A stretch of 64,000 nt of DNA. It comes from Bradyrhizobium sp. NAS80.1. GTDB taxonomy: Bacteria; Pseudomonadota; Alphaproteobacteria; Rhizobiales; Xanthobacteraceae. The notes beneath the pieces are model-generated. The model did not search any database. It saw only the letters and a list, made by a program, of their open reading frames with translations, and was not told the origin of the DNA. Position 1 is the stretch's first letter; each line of letters begins with the position of its first letter. The translations under genes were made by a program, and so were the position numbers. Shown piece by piece: positions 9,154 through 17,115 of this stretch. The stretch is from positions 1 to 64,000 of the forward strand of contig NZ_LGHL01000139.1 in NCBI RefSeq assembly GCF_001908205.1, in the 5' to 3' direction.

Positions 9154-9476
9154 AGGCGTCTTCCCCTGCCGGTGCATGAAGCCGCTTACGGCGGCAACTT
9201 GTGTTGGCGGACGCCCACCGGGCCGGCGCGCGCCTTGGTAGCAAGAATGATCGCGTTCACGTGTCGTGGCAAATGCAATTTGGAATCGATCGAAACTATC
9301 TCGACACCTGCTCGTTGTGCGTTGCGACAACAGCGCTGGCGCAGCGACTGAACACAACAGACAGCGTCAGACTTCGTGCCAGACATGCATGGCATCCCGT
9401 TCGAGCAGTTTCTTCCAGGTAACCGGTCGGGCTAGGATCGACGCGAAACAACGACGAACAAAGAGGGCGGGAAACA
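9154..9476. other. Divergent intergenic region
   Basis: A 323-base stretch between the minus-strand molybdenum hydroxylase operon and a plus-strand hydrolase. It must hold both promoters, but I cannot point to a convincing -35/-10 pair, operator or repeat in it. Confidence 0.3.
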
Positions 9477-10241
9477 ATGCCAAGGATCGATCGGGACGGC
9501 GTCGGGATCTACTACGAGGTCCATGGCGAGGGTCCGCCATTGCTGCTGACCCACGGTTATTCCTCGACCTCGGCGATGTGGCATGGCCAGGTCGATGCGC
9601 TCGCCAAGAACCACAAGCTCATCTTGTGGGACATGCGGGGCCACGGCCAGTCCGATTATCCCGATGACCCCAAAGCCTATAGCGAAGCTCTGACCGTCGG
9701 CGACATGGCGGCGATCCTCGATGCGGTCGGCGCCGAGCGCGCGATCATCGGCGGGCTGTCGCTCGGCGGTTACATGTCGCTCGCCTTCACCCGCGCCCAT
9801 CCGCAGCGCACCCGCGCACTGCTGATCATCGACACCGGGCCGGGCTTCAAGAAGGACGACGCGCGCGAGGCCTGGAACACGCGCGCGCTCGCCACCGCCG
9901 ACAAGCTGGATCACGAAGGCCTCGAGGTCCTGAAAGCGGCGACCCGCGAACGCGCCACGGCGAGCCATCGCAATGCCAAGGGACTGGCACTTGCGGCGCG
10001 CGGCATGCTGACCCAGCGCGACGCGCGCGTGATCGAGCTGTTGCCCGACATCAAGGTGCCGTCGCTGATCGTGGTCGGCGCCGACGACGCGCCGTTCCTG
10101 GCGGCGTCCGACTACATGGCCGCAAAGATCCCCGGCGCACAAAAGGTCGTGATCCCGGCCGCCGGCCACGCCGTCAACATCGATCAGCCGCAGGCTTTTG
10201 TTGACGCGGTACTGCCTTTCCTGAAGAACTTGCCGCGATAG
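9477..10241 (+). CDS. Alpha/beta hydrolase
   Basis: A 254-residue alpha/beta hydrolase. The nucleophile elbow GLSLGG gives S95; the acid is probably the Asp in VVGADDAPF (about residue 203) and the base the His in GHAVNID near the C-terminus. The HG of LLLTHGYSS forms the oxyanion-hole region and WDMRGHGQSD is the typical strand 4 motif. There is no signal peptide, so it is cytoplasmic. Family members include 3-oxoadipate enol-lactonases, esterases and epoxide or haloalkane hydrolases, and the substrate is not clear. A weak GGGCGGG precedes the ATG. It is followed closely by two small genes on the same strand. Confidence 0.88.
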   Translation: MPRIDRDGVGIYYEVHGEGPPLLLTHGYSSTSAMWHGQVDALAKNHKLILWDMRGHGQSDYPDDPKAYSEALTVGDMAAILDAVGAERAIIGGLSLGGYMSLAFTRAHPQRTRALLIIDTGPGFKKDDAREAWNTRALATADKLDHEGLEVLKAATRERATASHRNAKGLALAARGMLTQRDARVIELLPDIKVPSLIVVGADDAPFLAASDYMAAKIPGAQKVVIPAAGHAVNIDQPQAFVDAVLPFLKNLPR

Positions 10242-10265
10242 GCTGGCCGGACAAGGACACAGGCA

Positions 10266-10607
10266 ATGAAGCGAGCGATGTTGGCTGCGGGTGTGGTGGC
10301 GACGCTTCTCTCTGCGTCTGCGCAGGCCGAGCCGTTTAACACTGCGCCGTCTCGCAAGCCTTTCGTTGCGACATTGTCGAACAACACACCGCTTGCTTTC
10401 GGGATGGACGCCGAGCAGACCGCGCGCGCACTTGGGCAACCCCTGCAGTACGTTCGCGGGCGCCCGGGCAACGAGATCTATCTCGCCCTGCGCAACATCG
10501 GCGGCAGCGGATTGATCCCCTACCGCCATCGCCTGTTCCTGCAATTCCGCCACGGTCGACTGGCGGGATGGAAGGAAGACTACGGCGAAAACTGGATGTG
10601 GGAGTAG
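10266..10607 (+). CDS. Small exported protein of unknown function
   Basis: A 113-residue protein that begins 24 bases after the hydrolase stop. Residues 1-21 form a clear Sec signal peptide with a cleavage site after AQA. The mature part (about 92 residues) is rich in short beta-type segments (GNEIYLALRN, YRHRLFLQFRHGRLAGWKE) and has no cysteine. The pattern of a short helix (AEQTARALGQPL) followed by strands resembles SmpA/BamE-like periplasmic modules, but that is only a fold-level impression. Function unknown. Confidence 0.75.
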   Translation: MKRAMLAAGVVATLLSASAQAEPFNTAPSRKPFVATLSNNTPLAFGMDAEQTARALGQPLQYVRGRPGNEIYLALRNIGGSGLIPYRHRLFLQFRHGRLAGWKEDYGENWMWE

Positions 10608-10613
10608 CTCGTT

Positions 10614-10722
10614 CTCCTCATGGAGAGGAGCGGCGAAGCCGCGTCTCGAACCATGAAGGCCAGGCTCTCGCGTCTCGGCCTGCATCCTTCGAGACGCGCT
10701 GACGCGCTCCTCAGGATGAGGG
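10614..10722. repeat. Palindromic intergenic repeat (CTCCTCAGGATGAG type)
   Basis: The left arm (CTCCTCATGGAGAGGAGCG followed by GTCTCGAACCATG) and the right arm (CATCCTTCGAGAC followed by GCGCTCCTCAGGATGAG) are inverted copies with small internal hairpins. This is another family of dispersed Bradyrhizobium-like repeats. It sits between two plus-strand genes. Confidence 0.75.
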
Positions 10723-10771
10723 GAGATAGCTGAGGCTTCGGATCAAAGATCAACCAAGAAGGACAACCCGC

Positions 10772-11443
10772 GTGGGACAAGACATCAAACTGACGGCCTC
10801 CGACAATTTTCAGCTCGGCACCTATCGCGCTGATCCCGCAGGTGCCCCGAAGGGCGCAGTGGTGGTGATCCAGGAGATCTTCGGGGTCAATCACCACATC
10901 CGCTCGGTCTGCGACCGCCTCGCCAGCGAAGGCTATGTCGCGATCGCGCCGTCGATCTTCGACCGCACCTCGCCGAACTTCCAGTCGGGCTATACGCCCG
11001 ACGAAATCGCCGAGGCGCGCAAATTCGTCGCCAATCCCGATTGGGCGGCGATGCTGCGCGACACGCAAGCGGCGATCGATGCGGTGAAGAACGTCGGGCC
11101 GGTCGGCATCATCGGCTTTTGCCTGGGCGGCAGCGTCGCCTTTGCCGCCGCGACGCGGCTATCGGGCCTGAAGGCCGCCATCGGCTATTACGGCGGCGCG
11201 GTCGTGCGCTTTGCCGACGAGACGCCCAAGGCACCGACGCAGTTGCATTTCGGTGAGAAGGACCAAGGTATTCCCCTCGCCGACGTCGAGACCATCAAGG
11301 CGAAGCGGCCGGATGTGGAGGTCTTCATCTACCCCGGCGCCCAGCACGGCTTCCACTGCGACGAGCGGCCGAGCTACGACAAGGCCAGCTCCGACATCGC
11401 CTGGCCGCGCAGCCTGGACTTTTTCGCGAAGCATTTGAAATAG
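10772..11443 (+). CDS. Dienelactone hydrolase family protein
   Basis: A 223-residue alpha/beta hydrolase of the dienelactone hydrolase (carboxymethylenebutenolidase) family. The nucleophile is a cysteine, C117 in GFCLGGS, as expected for this family; the Asp of GEKDQGIP and the His of QHGFHC complete the triad. The QEIFGVN motif at residues 34-40 supplies the conserved Glu. Translation begins at GTG with AAGAAGGAC upstream. The classical enzyme opens dienelactone during chlorocatechol breakdown, but no catechol genes are nearby and many chromosomal paralogues act on other esters or lactones. Confidence 0.9.
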   Translation: MGQDIKLTASDNFQLGTYRADPAGAPKGAVVVIQEIFGVNHHIRSVCDRLASEGYVAIAPSIFDRTSPNFQSGYTPDEIAEARKFVANPDWAAMLRDTQAAIDAVKNVGPVGIIGFCLGGSVAFAAATRLSGLKAAIGYYGGAVVRFADETPKAPTQLHFGEKDQGIPLADVETIKAKRPDVEVFIYPGAQHGFHCDERPSYDKASSDIAWPRSLDFFAKHLK

Positions 11444-11465
11444 CGCGCGGCCGTCTCACTCCGCT

Positions 11466-11572
11466 GTCATTCCGGGATGCGCCGCGAAGCGGTGCAGGCC
11501 CGGAATCCATCGGGCCGCGGAGTTGGTGGCGCGATGGATTCCGGGTTCGCGCTACGCGCGCCCCGGAATGAC
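11466..11572. repeat. Palindromic intergenic repeat (GTCATTCCGGG type)
   Basis: GTCATTCCGGG at the left end is inverted as CCCCGGAATGAC at the right. Internal CCCGGAATCCATCG and CGATGGATTCCGGG also pair. It lies between convergent genes. Confidence 0.85.
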
Positions 11573-11584
11573 GGAAAGACTTGC

Positions 11585-12316
11585 TTAGAACCAGCGCTCG
11601 CCGACGAACACGGTATCGCCGGGGCTCAAGGGTGTGCCGAGCGGCACGGCGGCGCGCACGGAGCCGCCGGCTTCGGTGTGCGTGACGGTGACCACGTCGC
11701 GCTTGGCGCGGGGCGAGAAGCCGCCGGCGATGGCGACCGCGCTTTCGACCGTCATGTTCGGCACGTAGGGGTATTGGCCGGGCGCCGTGACCTCGCCGAG
11801 AATGAAGAACGGGCGATAGGCCTCGATCTCGACGGCAACCGAAGGCTCGCGGATGTAGCCGTTGCGCAGCCGCGCGGCGATTTCGCCGGCGAGGCCCGCC
11901 GTGGTGCGGCCACGCGCCGGCACCGCGCCGATCAGCGGCATGGTGATCGAACCGCCGGCGTCGATGGCGTAGCTGTTGGTGAGTCCTTCCTGGCCGTAGA
12001 CGACGACGCGGAGCTTGTCGCCGGCATCGAGATGGTAGCGAACCGGCGCCGCCATCGGCGCGCCGTAACCGACCGGCATGGGCGCAGGCGAAGAAGCAAA
12101 GGAATTGCGCAGCGCGCCGATCGCGCCGCCGCCATCGGCAACGACAACCGGCTGCGGAGCACTGTGGGGCTGGCCATAAGCCATGGAGTCGAGATCGGGG
12201 CGCGGCTGCACCATCGCGACGGGGCCGGCGGTCTGCATGCAGCCGCCAAGGGCCAGCGCGGCGTACGCTGCCAAGATCGACCATCGAAACGCGCGTGCAA
12301 CCGGCACTTGAGCCAT
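11585..12316 (-). CDS. Polysaccharide export (Wza/ExoF-type) outer-membrane lipoprotein
   Basis: A 243-residue protein. The start at MAQVPVARAF gives a lipoprotein signal peptide with lipobox LGGC at about residues 23-26. The mature part has a poly_export domain (LDAGDKLRVVVYGQEGLTNSYAIDAGG) followed by a SLBB-type repeat (YFILGEVTAPGQYPYVPN-like segment). Such proteins form or gate the outer-membrane channel for capsule or exopolysaccharide. No polysaccharide synthesis genes are next to it here. The ribosome site before this start is weak, so the exact start is less sure than the identity. Confidence 0.85.
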   Translation of the reverse strand: MAQVPVARAFRWSILAAYAALALGGCMQTAGPVAMVQPRPDLDSMAYGQPHSAPQPVVVADGGGAIGALRNSFASSPAPMPVGYGAPMAAPVRYHLDAGDKLRVVVYGQEGLTNSYAIDAGGSITMPLIGAVPARGRTTAGLAGEIAARLRNGYIREPSVAVEIEAYRPFFILGEVTAPGQYPYVPNMTVESAVAIAGGFSPRAKRDVVTVTHTEAGGSVRAAVPLGTPLSPGDTVFVGERWF

Positions 12317-12383
12317 CCCCGAAAACGAGACAGCTCCACTCTTGCACTCGGTATGGTTAACAAAGGGTTTTCGGGAGGACACC

Positions 12384-12405
12384 ACCCTCCCCTGGAGGGG
12401 AGGGT
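12384..12405. repeat. Near-perfect palindrome
   Basis: ACCCTCCCCT and AGGGGAGGGT are separated by two bases. It lies upstream of the export lipoprotein and past the end of msrA on the minus strand, and could form a hairpin in the msrA transcript. Confidence 0.6.
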
Positions 12406-12432
12406 AAGTAACGTGCACCGTCTCGATTGCGC

Positions 12433-13089
12433 TTACGCGCTTACCCCGACCCCGATCGGGCAGGACACGCCGGTGCCGCCGAGGCCGCAATAGCCGGCGG
12501 GATTCTTTGCCAGATATTGCTGATGGTAGTCTTCGGCGAAATAGAACGGGCCGGCGGGTGCGATCTCGGTGGTGATGGCGCCGAGACCCTTGGCAGCAAG
12601 CGCCTTCTGATAGAGTGCCTTCGACTCCTCGGCCGCCCTCTTCTGCGCGTCAGAGTAAGTGTAGATCGCGCTTCGGTACTGCGTGCCGACATCATTGCCC
12701 TGACGCATGCCCTGCGTCGGGTTGTGGCTCTCCCAGAACGTCTTCAAGAGCTTCTCATAGGAGATCTTGTTCGGATCGAACACGACCAGCACCACTTCGG
12801 TGTGGCCGGTGCGTCCCGAACAGGTCTCTTCATAGGTCGGGTTCGGCGTGTGACCGCCGGCATAGCCGACAGCGGTGGCGTAAACGCCATCGCCGAGCTC
12901 CCAGAATTTGCGCTCGGCGCCCCAGAAGCAGCCGAGGCCGAACACCGCCTGCTCGAGGCCTGCAGGATAAGGCGGCTGCAACTTTGCGCCGTTGACGAAA
13001 TGAATGGTCGCGGTCGGAATGGCTTGCGCACGGCCCGGCAGCGCTTCGGCTGCGCTCGGCAATGCGGTGGTCTTGCGCATGAACAGCAT
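12433..13089 (-). CDS. msrA: Peptide-methionine (S)-S-oxide reductase MsrA
   Basis: A 218-residue MsrA that repairs methionine-S-sulfoxide in proteins. The catalytic motif GCFWGAER places the nucleophilic cysteine at C54. YAGGHTPNPTYEETCSGRTGHTE and the HNPTQ and DVGTQYRS motifs are all present. C-terminal cysteines in YCGLGG and VSCP are the likely resolving cysteines. The start at MLFMRK has GGAGA six bases upstream and gives the usual rhizobial length. It has no signal peptide and is cytoplasmic. No msrB is adjacent. Confidence 0.97.
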   Translation of the reverse strand: MLFMRKTTALPSAAEALPGRAQAIPTATIHFVNGAKLQPPYPAGLEQAVFGLGCFWGAERKFWELGDGVYATAVGYAGGHTPNPTYEETCSGRTGHTEVVLVVFDPNKISYEKLLKTFWESHNPTQGMRQGNDVGTQYRSAIYTYSDAQKRAAEESKALYQKALAAKGLGAITTEIAPAGPFYFAEDYHQQYLAKNPAGYCGLGGTGVSCPIGVGVSA

Positions 13090-13218
13090 GGACGGATCTC
13101 CGGAAACGAGCTGTCGCATCGCGTGAGCCAGGCGCTCAGGCGGCGTGCTCGCGATCAGTTGGAATATAGGCAACTACGCAGGAAGGGGCAGCCCCGTTAC
13201 GCCGCACGAGTGCGGCGC

Positions 13219-13536
13219 TCAATCCCGGGAATAACCGATCAAGGGCTTGCGCGGCCGGAACAGGATCATCAGCAGGATGCCCAGAATGCCGAGGACAGCG
13301 AAAACCGGCTGATCCAGCACCAGGCGGATGACCGAGGTCCAGAGCCAGGGGGCCTTGGCCTCGACCCAGGTCCGGAATGCCGACTGGCTGGCCTGATTGA
13401 TGTCGTTCCAGAACTGGCCGAACCGGGTGAACCGCAGGGTCTGGTCGGCCACCCAGCGGGCGCCGTCATAGACCATGAAGATGAACCCGCCGGCGAGCAG
13501 CAACAGCCCAATCAGTCGGAAAAACCCGCGGATCAT
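13219..13536 (-). CDS. Two-helix membrane protein of unknown function
   Basis: A 105-residue protein with hydrophobic segments at about residues 5-24 and 76-94, separated by an amphipathic stretch that contains several tryptophans, and ending in a short basic tail. GAGGGTGAGG precedes the ATG. I do not recognise a family with confidence. Small conserved membrane proteins of this kind are common in Bradyrhizobium. It is divergent from rpsT. Confidence 0.7.
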   Translation of the reverse strand: MIRGFFRLIGLLLLAGGFIFMVYDGARWVADQTLRFTRFGQFWNDINQASQSAFRTWVEAKAPWLWTSVIRLVLDQPVFAVLGILGILLMILFRPRKPLIGYSRD

Positions 13537-13680
13537 GCCTCACCCTCTATGGTCGTCCGAACGGATGACCCGAAAGACGCCGCCAGCCAATACCCGGAGG
13601 ACGGCAGAAATTCAACCACTTCAGGGCGTTACGGAGCCCATCCGGCCCGCCTGGGGCCCGTGTTCCGGGCCTGGAAAGCG
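13537..13680. other. Intergenic region upstream of the rpsT promoter
   Basis: With the promoter and leader that follow, this makes a 384-base stretch between the divergent small membrane protein gene and rpsT. No gene or repeat is apparent in this part. Confidence 0.4.
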
Positions 13681-13709
13681 TTGACGGTGCCGCAGACCCT
13701 CTCTATAAG
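13681..13709 (+). promoter_or_regulatory. Sigma70-type promoter for rpsT
   Basis: TTGACG (13681-13686) and TATAAG (13704-13709) are spaced by exactly 17 bases, an almost ideal housekeeping promoter. It would give an rpsT leader of roughly 200 bases, long enough for post-transcriptional control of S20, although no known element is recognised there. Confidence 0.75.
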
Positions 13710-13920
13710 GGCGCCAACTGGCGGTGGGCGCAATCCTGCCGCCGCTGTTCTTTGAGCAGTTGCAGGCTCCTTGAGCCTCAGAGATGGTCGCAAGTCCGTC
13801 GCTCATGTTCCGGGGACAGCCTAGCAACCGAACACCCTAAATCCGAGCGTCGATTAAGCGGTCAAGCAGCCGGCGCTACCCGACCAAAACGCGACCGGTA
13901 CCGCAAAGGACATTGAGACC

Positions 13921-14187
13921 ATGGCCAACACCACTTCCGCCAAGAAAGCGACGCGCAAGATCGCCCGCCGCACCGCCGTCAACAAGTCGCGCCGCACCCA
14001 GATGCGCGGCGCCGTGCGCAACGTCGAAGAAGCAATCAAGACCGGCGATCGCGCCGCCGCCGTCAAGGCGCTGGCGAGTGCCGAGCCCGCCCTGATGCGC
14101 GCCGCCCAGCGCAACATCATTCACAAGAACAACGCCAGCCGCAAAGTCTCGCGGCTCACCGCGCAGATCGCCAAGCTCGCCAAGTAA
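13921..14187 (+). CDS. rpsT: 30S ribosomal protein S20
   Basis: An 88-residue, very basic protein of the S20 family, which binds 16S rRNA in the small subunit. The motifs MANTTSAKKATRKIARR at the N-terminus and NIIHKNNASRKVSRL near the C-terminus are characteristic. It lies downstream of a strong promoter with a long leader and ends at a strong terminator, so it is a single-gene unit. Its place just before dnaA is typical of this group. Confidence 0.98.
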   Translation: MANTTSAKKATRKIARRTAVNKSRRTQMRGAVRNVEEAIKTGDRAAAVKALASAEPALMRAAQRNIIHKNNASRKVSRLTAQIAKLAK

Positions 14188-14237
14188 TGGCGAGCTGATC
14201 CGTCGATCGACGGATCGAACATCGCGCTCGTCAAATC

Positions 14238-14264
14238 AGCCCGGCATCGCGCCGGGCTTTTTTG
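14238..14264 (+). terminator. Rho-independent terminator of rpsT
   Basis: The stem AGCCCGGC/GCCGGGCT (14238-14245 with 14251-14258) is followed directly by six T residues. It lies about 50 bases past the rpsT stop. Confidence 0.9.
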
Positions 14265-14439
14265 TTGCCTGTCATATTCGCAAGAGCAGTCGCGCGACGG
14301 CCAATCAACGATCGGAAGATTTGCATCGCCGGCACCACGACGCGTCAGCCAGTCTTACCGCGGGTGATTTTGCAACAGCGGAAACTTTCACTGCGCTGCG
14401 AAAAACTCCTGCGGCACGGGCACAAATGCAATCGCCGGG

Positions 14440-14830
14440 CAAGAGAGCTTTTCACACCACAGATTCACAGCGCCGGAGTTACCCTGTGAAACGAGACTCG
14501 AAAAACGATGTTTGGATAATCACTTATCCACATAGCGAGGCCAAGCATTTGGAAAATGACCTCGCGCGGGACGTGCGTGAAGGTTTTGTAAAATATTTTT
14601 GGCTGCTGTCCGTCAATTGTCACACAGCGCGTTTGGTTTTCGAATCTGCGCACGGATTCAAAAACTTGCTCTCAAGCTTGTGCACAAGTCGCGCGCGGCG
14701 TTAACGCAGTTCAAGTTTTTAGATGCCGCGAGTCTGAATCAATTCCGTTGCGAGTCTTTCGGCTTAGTGTATTCCTTAAGCCGTTCGCGGCGCCCACGAT
14801 CTTGAGACCAGCGCGGTTTTGGAATCGGGG
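14440..14830. other. Candidate replication origin (oriC)
   Basis: Within the 1.1 kb gene-free gap between rpsT and dnaA, this stretch holds an exact DnaA box TTATCCACA (14524-14532), a one-mismatch inverted box TTTGGATAA (14511-14519) and a two-mismatch palindromic box TTGTGCACA (14678-14686). There is also an AT-rich run around 14580-14602. Eight GANTC sites fall at 14462, 14495, 14642, 14655, 14730, 14736, 14752 and 14822. Dense GANTC sites, the CcrM methylation target, together with DnaA boxes fit an alphaproteobacterial origin. Many relatives use an origin near hemE, so this could instead be only the regulatory region of dnaA. Confidence 0.5.
14524..14532 (+). promoter_or_regulatory. Consensus DnaA box
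   Basis: An exact match to TTATCCACA, with a near match in inverted orientation five bases upstream. It could serve origin unwinding, dnaA autoregulation or both. Confidence 0.6.
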
Positions 14831-15147
14831 CGAGCGTGCAAATCGGCGGCGGTGTGCACGTTGGCGACGCTTCAACAAGCGATTGTCGGTACAAAACCCA
14901 TAGCAATGTGGGAACGGTAGCTCTTTGTCTGAATGTCTCCAGGCGAGATCTTATGCATCTCGCTCGCGCCAAGCGCAAAAGGGGGAAAGTGAGAGACACA
15001 ATGAAGCTACCCGACATGCGCGACGGCGAAGCCGGGTGAACGATTAGTGCAGACGGGCAGGACATCCGTAACGGAGTTTCCGGTGTGGTTGTCTTCAGGA
15101 CACGTAGTACCTTGCCGTGAGCGATCACGGCAGGACGGGGAGGTATC
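14831..15147. other. Gene-free stretch upstream of dnaA
   Basis: I see no convincing coding region here. A hairpin TGCCGTGA/TCACGGCA (15113-15120 with 15125-15132, loop GCGA) lies just ahead of the strong ribosome site of a small ORF at 15148. The dnaA promoter is probably within this stretch. Confidence 0.35.
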
Positions 15148-15261
15148 ATGTCTAACGGACTCAACGCGGTATTGAATCACACTTCCAATTCCAACGATGC
15201 CGTTCTAGATAAGTCCGACCTCCAGCCTCCGGCGTGTGACGAAGCGCCGAGTACGCGCTGA
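15148..15261 (+). CDS. Possible 37-codon leader ORF upstream of dnaA
   Basis: An ATG at 15148 follows GGGGAGG at ideal spacing and opens a 37-codon frame rich in Asn, Ser and Asp (it begins MSNGLNAVLNH). It ends 99 bases before the first possible dnaA start at 15361. A hairpin lies immediately upstream of the ribosome site. No family is recognised. It could be a translated leader affecting dnaA expression, or chance. Confidence 0.3.
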   Translation: MSNGLNAVLNHTSNSNDAVLDKSDLQPPACDEAPSTR

Positions 15262-15438
15262 CCTCGCGACCCCTCCATCTCTGACATCGCTGATCGGACG
15301 CGGCGTTTCCGCCGAACGGTCGAGCCATGTCTGACGATGGACTCGCTTTGAGGTCGCGCCATGACAGGAACCCTGATGGCAGGAACCCTGCATGGCGCTC
15401 ACAACGCAACTTTACCTCTCAAGAGAAGTTTTTTTACG

Positions 15439-16851
15439 ATGAACACATCGGAACAGGATCGCTGGTCGCGCGTGAAGGGTCGGCTGCGCTCGAGCGTTGG
15501 TGAAGACGTCTATACGAGCTGGTTTGCACGCATGGACCTCGAGGGTGTGCAGGACGAGAGCGTGCGGCTCTCGGTTCCGACGCGCTTTCTGAAGAGCTGG
15601 ATTCAGGCTCATTACGCCGAGCGCGTGTTGTCGTGCTGGCAGGCCGAAATGCCGGAGGTGCATCGCATCGATCTCACCGTTCGTTCGGCGGTGCGCCCGG
15701 TCGTGCAGCAGAAGGAAGCACCGGCGCCGGTCGAGACGCGACGCGTCCCCGCACCGGAGCTGCGCTCGACTGCGACTGCACCGGTCTCGGCCAATCACGA
15801 TGCGCTCGGCGGCTCGCCGCTCGATCCGCGCCTGACCTTTGCAAGCTTCGTCGTCGGTCGTTCCAACACGCTGGCGCATGCGGCAGCGCGCCAGGTGGCA
15901 GAAGGACGTCGCGGTGATCCCGTGATGTTCAACCCGCTCTACATCCATGCCGGCGTCGGCCTCGGCAAGACGCATCTGTTGCAGGCGGTGACCTGGGCCG
16001 GCAATTCCGGCAACGAGCGCAAGGTTCTCTATCTCACCGCGGAAAAATTCATGTACGGCTTCGTCGCCGCGCTGAAGACGCAGACGGCGCTCGCCTTCAA
16101 GGAAGCGCTGCGCGGCATCGACGTGCTCGTGATCGACGACCTCCAGTTCCTGCAGGGCAAGTCGACGCAGGCCGAGTTCTGCCACACGCTGAACGCGCTG
16201 ATCGACGCCGGCCGCCAGGTCGTGATCGCGGCCGACCGTCCGCCGTCCGATCTCGAAAGCCTGGATGATCGCGTGCGCTCGCGGCTGGCCGGCGGTCTCG
16301 TGGTCGAGATGGGCTCGCTCGGCGAGGAGCTGCGGCTCGGCATTCTCAAATCGCGCGTCGCCGCCGCCCGCACCCATCATGCGACCTTCGACGCACCGGA
16401 GGAGGTGCTGAATTATCTGGCGCGCACCATCACCCATAACGGCCGCGATCTCGAAGGCGCGATCAACCGGCTTCTTGCCCACTCGAAGCTGAACAACCAG
16501 CCGGTGACGCTGGAGATGGCCGAGCGCGAGGTACGCGACCTGGTCCGGCCGCAGGAGCCGAAGCGGATCAAGATCGAGGACATCCAGCGCATCGTGGCGC
16601 GGCAGTATAATGTCAGCCGCTCCGACCTCCTGTCCTCGCGCCGGACCGCCAACGTGGTCCGCCCGCGGCAAGTGGCGATGTACCTCGCCAAGACGCTGAC
16701 CCTGCGCTCGCTGCCGGAAATCGGCCGCCGTTTCGGGGGGCGCGACCACACCACGGTGCTGCACGCCGTACGCAAGATCGAGTCCCTGGTCTCCAAGGAC
16801 ACGGCGCTGTCGGAAGAGGTCGAGTCGCTGAAGCGCCAGCTTCAGGAATAA
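15439..16851 (+). CDS. dnaA: Chromosomal replication initiator DnaA
   Basis: A 470-residue initiator that binds DnaA boxes and melts oriC. Domain I is at the N-terminus (SRVKGRLRSSVGEDVYTSWF). The AAA+ domain III has Walker A GVGLGKTH and Walker B VLVIDDLQF, and domain IV ends with the DNA-binding signature GGRDHTTVLHAVRKIE. The start at MNTSEQDRW matches where family similarity begins. An in-frame ATG at 15361 has a better-placed GAGGT and would add 26 residues, beginning with a 15 bp tandem repeat (ATGACAGGAACCCTG then ATGGCAGGAACCCTG). Either start could be used. Confidence 0.97.
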   Translation: MNTSEQDRWSRVKGRLRSSVGEDVYTSWFARMDLEGVQDESVRLSVPTRFLKSWIQAHYAERVLSCWQAEMPEVHRIDLTVRSAVRPVVQQKEAPAPVETRRVPAPELRSTATAPVSANHDALGGSPLDPRLTFASFVVGRSNTLAHAAARQVAEGRRGDPVMFNPLYIHAGVGLGKTHLLQAVTWAGNSGNERKVLYLTAEKFMYGFVAALKTQTALAFKEALRGIDVLVIDDLQFLQGKSTQAEFCHTLNALIDAGRQVVIAADRPPSDLESLDDRVRSRLAGGLVVEMGSLGEELRLGILKSRVAAARTHHATFDAPEEVLNYLARTITHNGRDLEGAINRLLAHSKLNNQPVTLEMAEREVRDLVRPQEPKRIKIEDIQRIVARQYNVSRSDLLSSRRTANVVRPRQVAMYLAKTLTLRSLPEIGRRFGGRDHTTVLHAVRKIESLVSKDTALSEEVESLKRQLQE

Positions 16852-16882
16852 GCGCAAAAATCTCCCCCATTCCCGATCCCCC

Positions 16883-16923
16883 CCGCCGCCCCGGCCACGC
16901 CTGGGCGGCGGCATTGCTTTTGC
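16883..16923 (+). terminator. Possible terminator after dnaA
   Basis: CCGCCGCC (16883-16890) pairs with GGCGGCGG (16904-16911), followed by a short imperfect T run (ATTGCTTTT). It may separate or attenuate dnaA and dnaN transcription. Confidence 0.4.
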
Positions 16924-17115
16924 CGGTAAATCGTGGGGAACTGCACCCCAATCCCTTGAAACGGATGGCTTTCCGCGCCACCTTGCACGACCTCGGCGGC
17001 TTTGGTCATATCGGCTGGATGATCCGGCTTTCCGGGGTCTTCGGTGCCGTGGCGCGCTTCCGGCCGCCCGGCTTTTCCATCGCTTTTCCATCTTGGGGAT
17101 CGGGCGGGTAGTGCA

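Noticed and set aside
8666..9244. Upstream extension of the molybdenum hydroxylase large subunit
   Set aside because: It overlaps the 2Fe-2S subunit in another frame; the Tat signal at 8665 and the ATGA overlap fix the start.
14836..15039. 67-codon frame in the rpsT-dnaA gap
   Set aside because: No ribosome site, no similarity, and it lies in the candidate origin/leader region.
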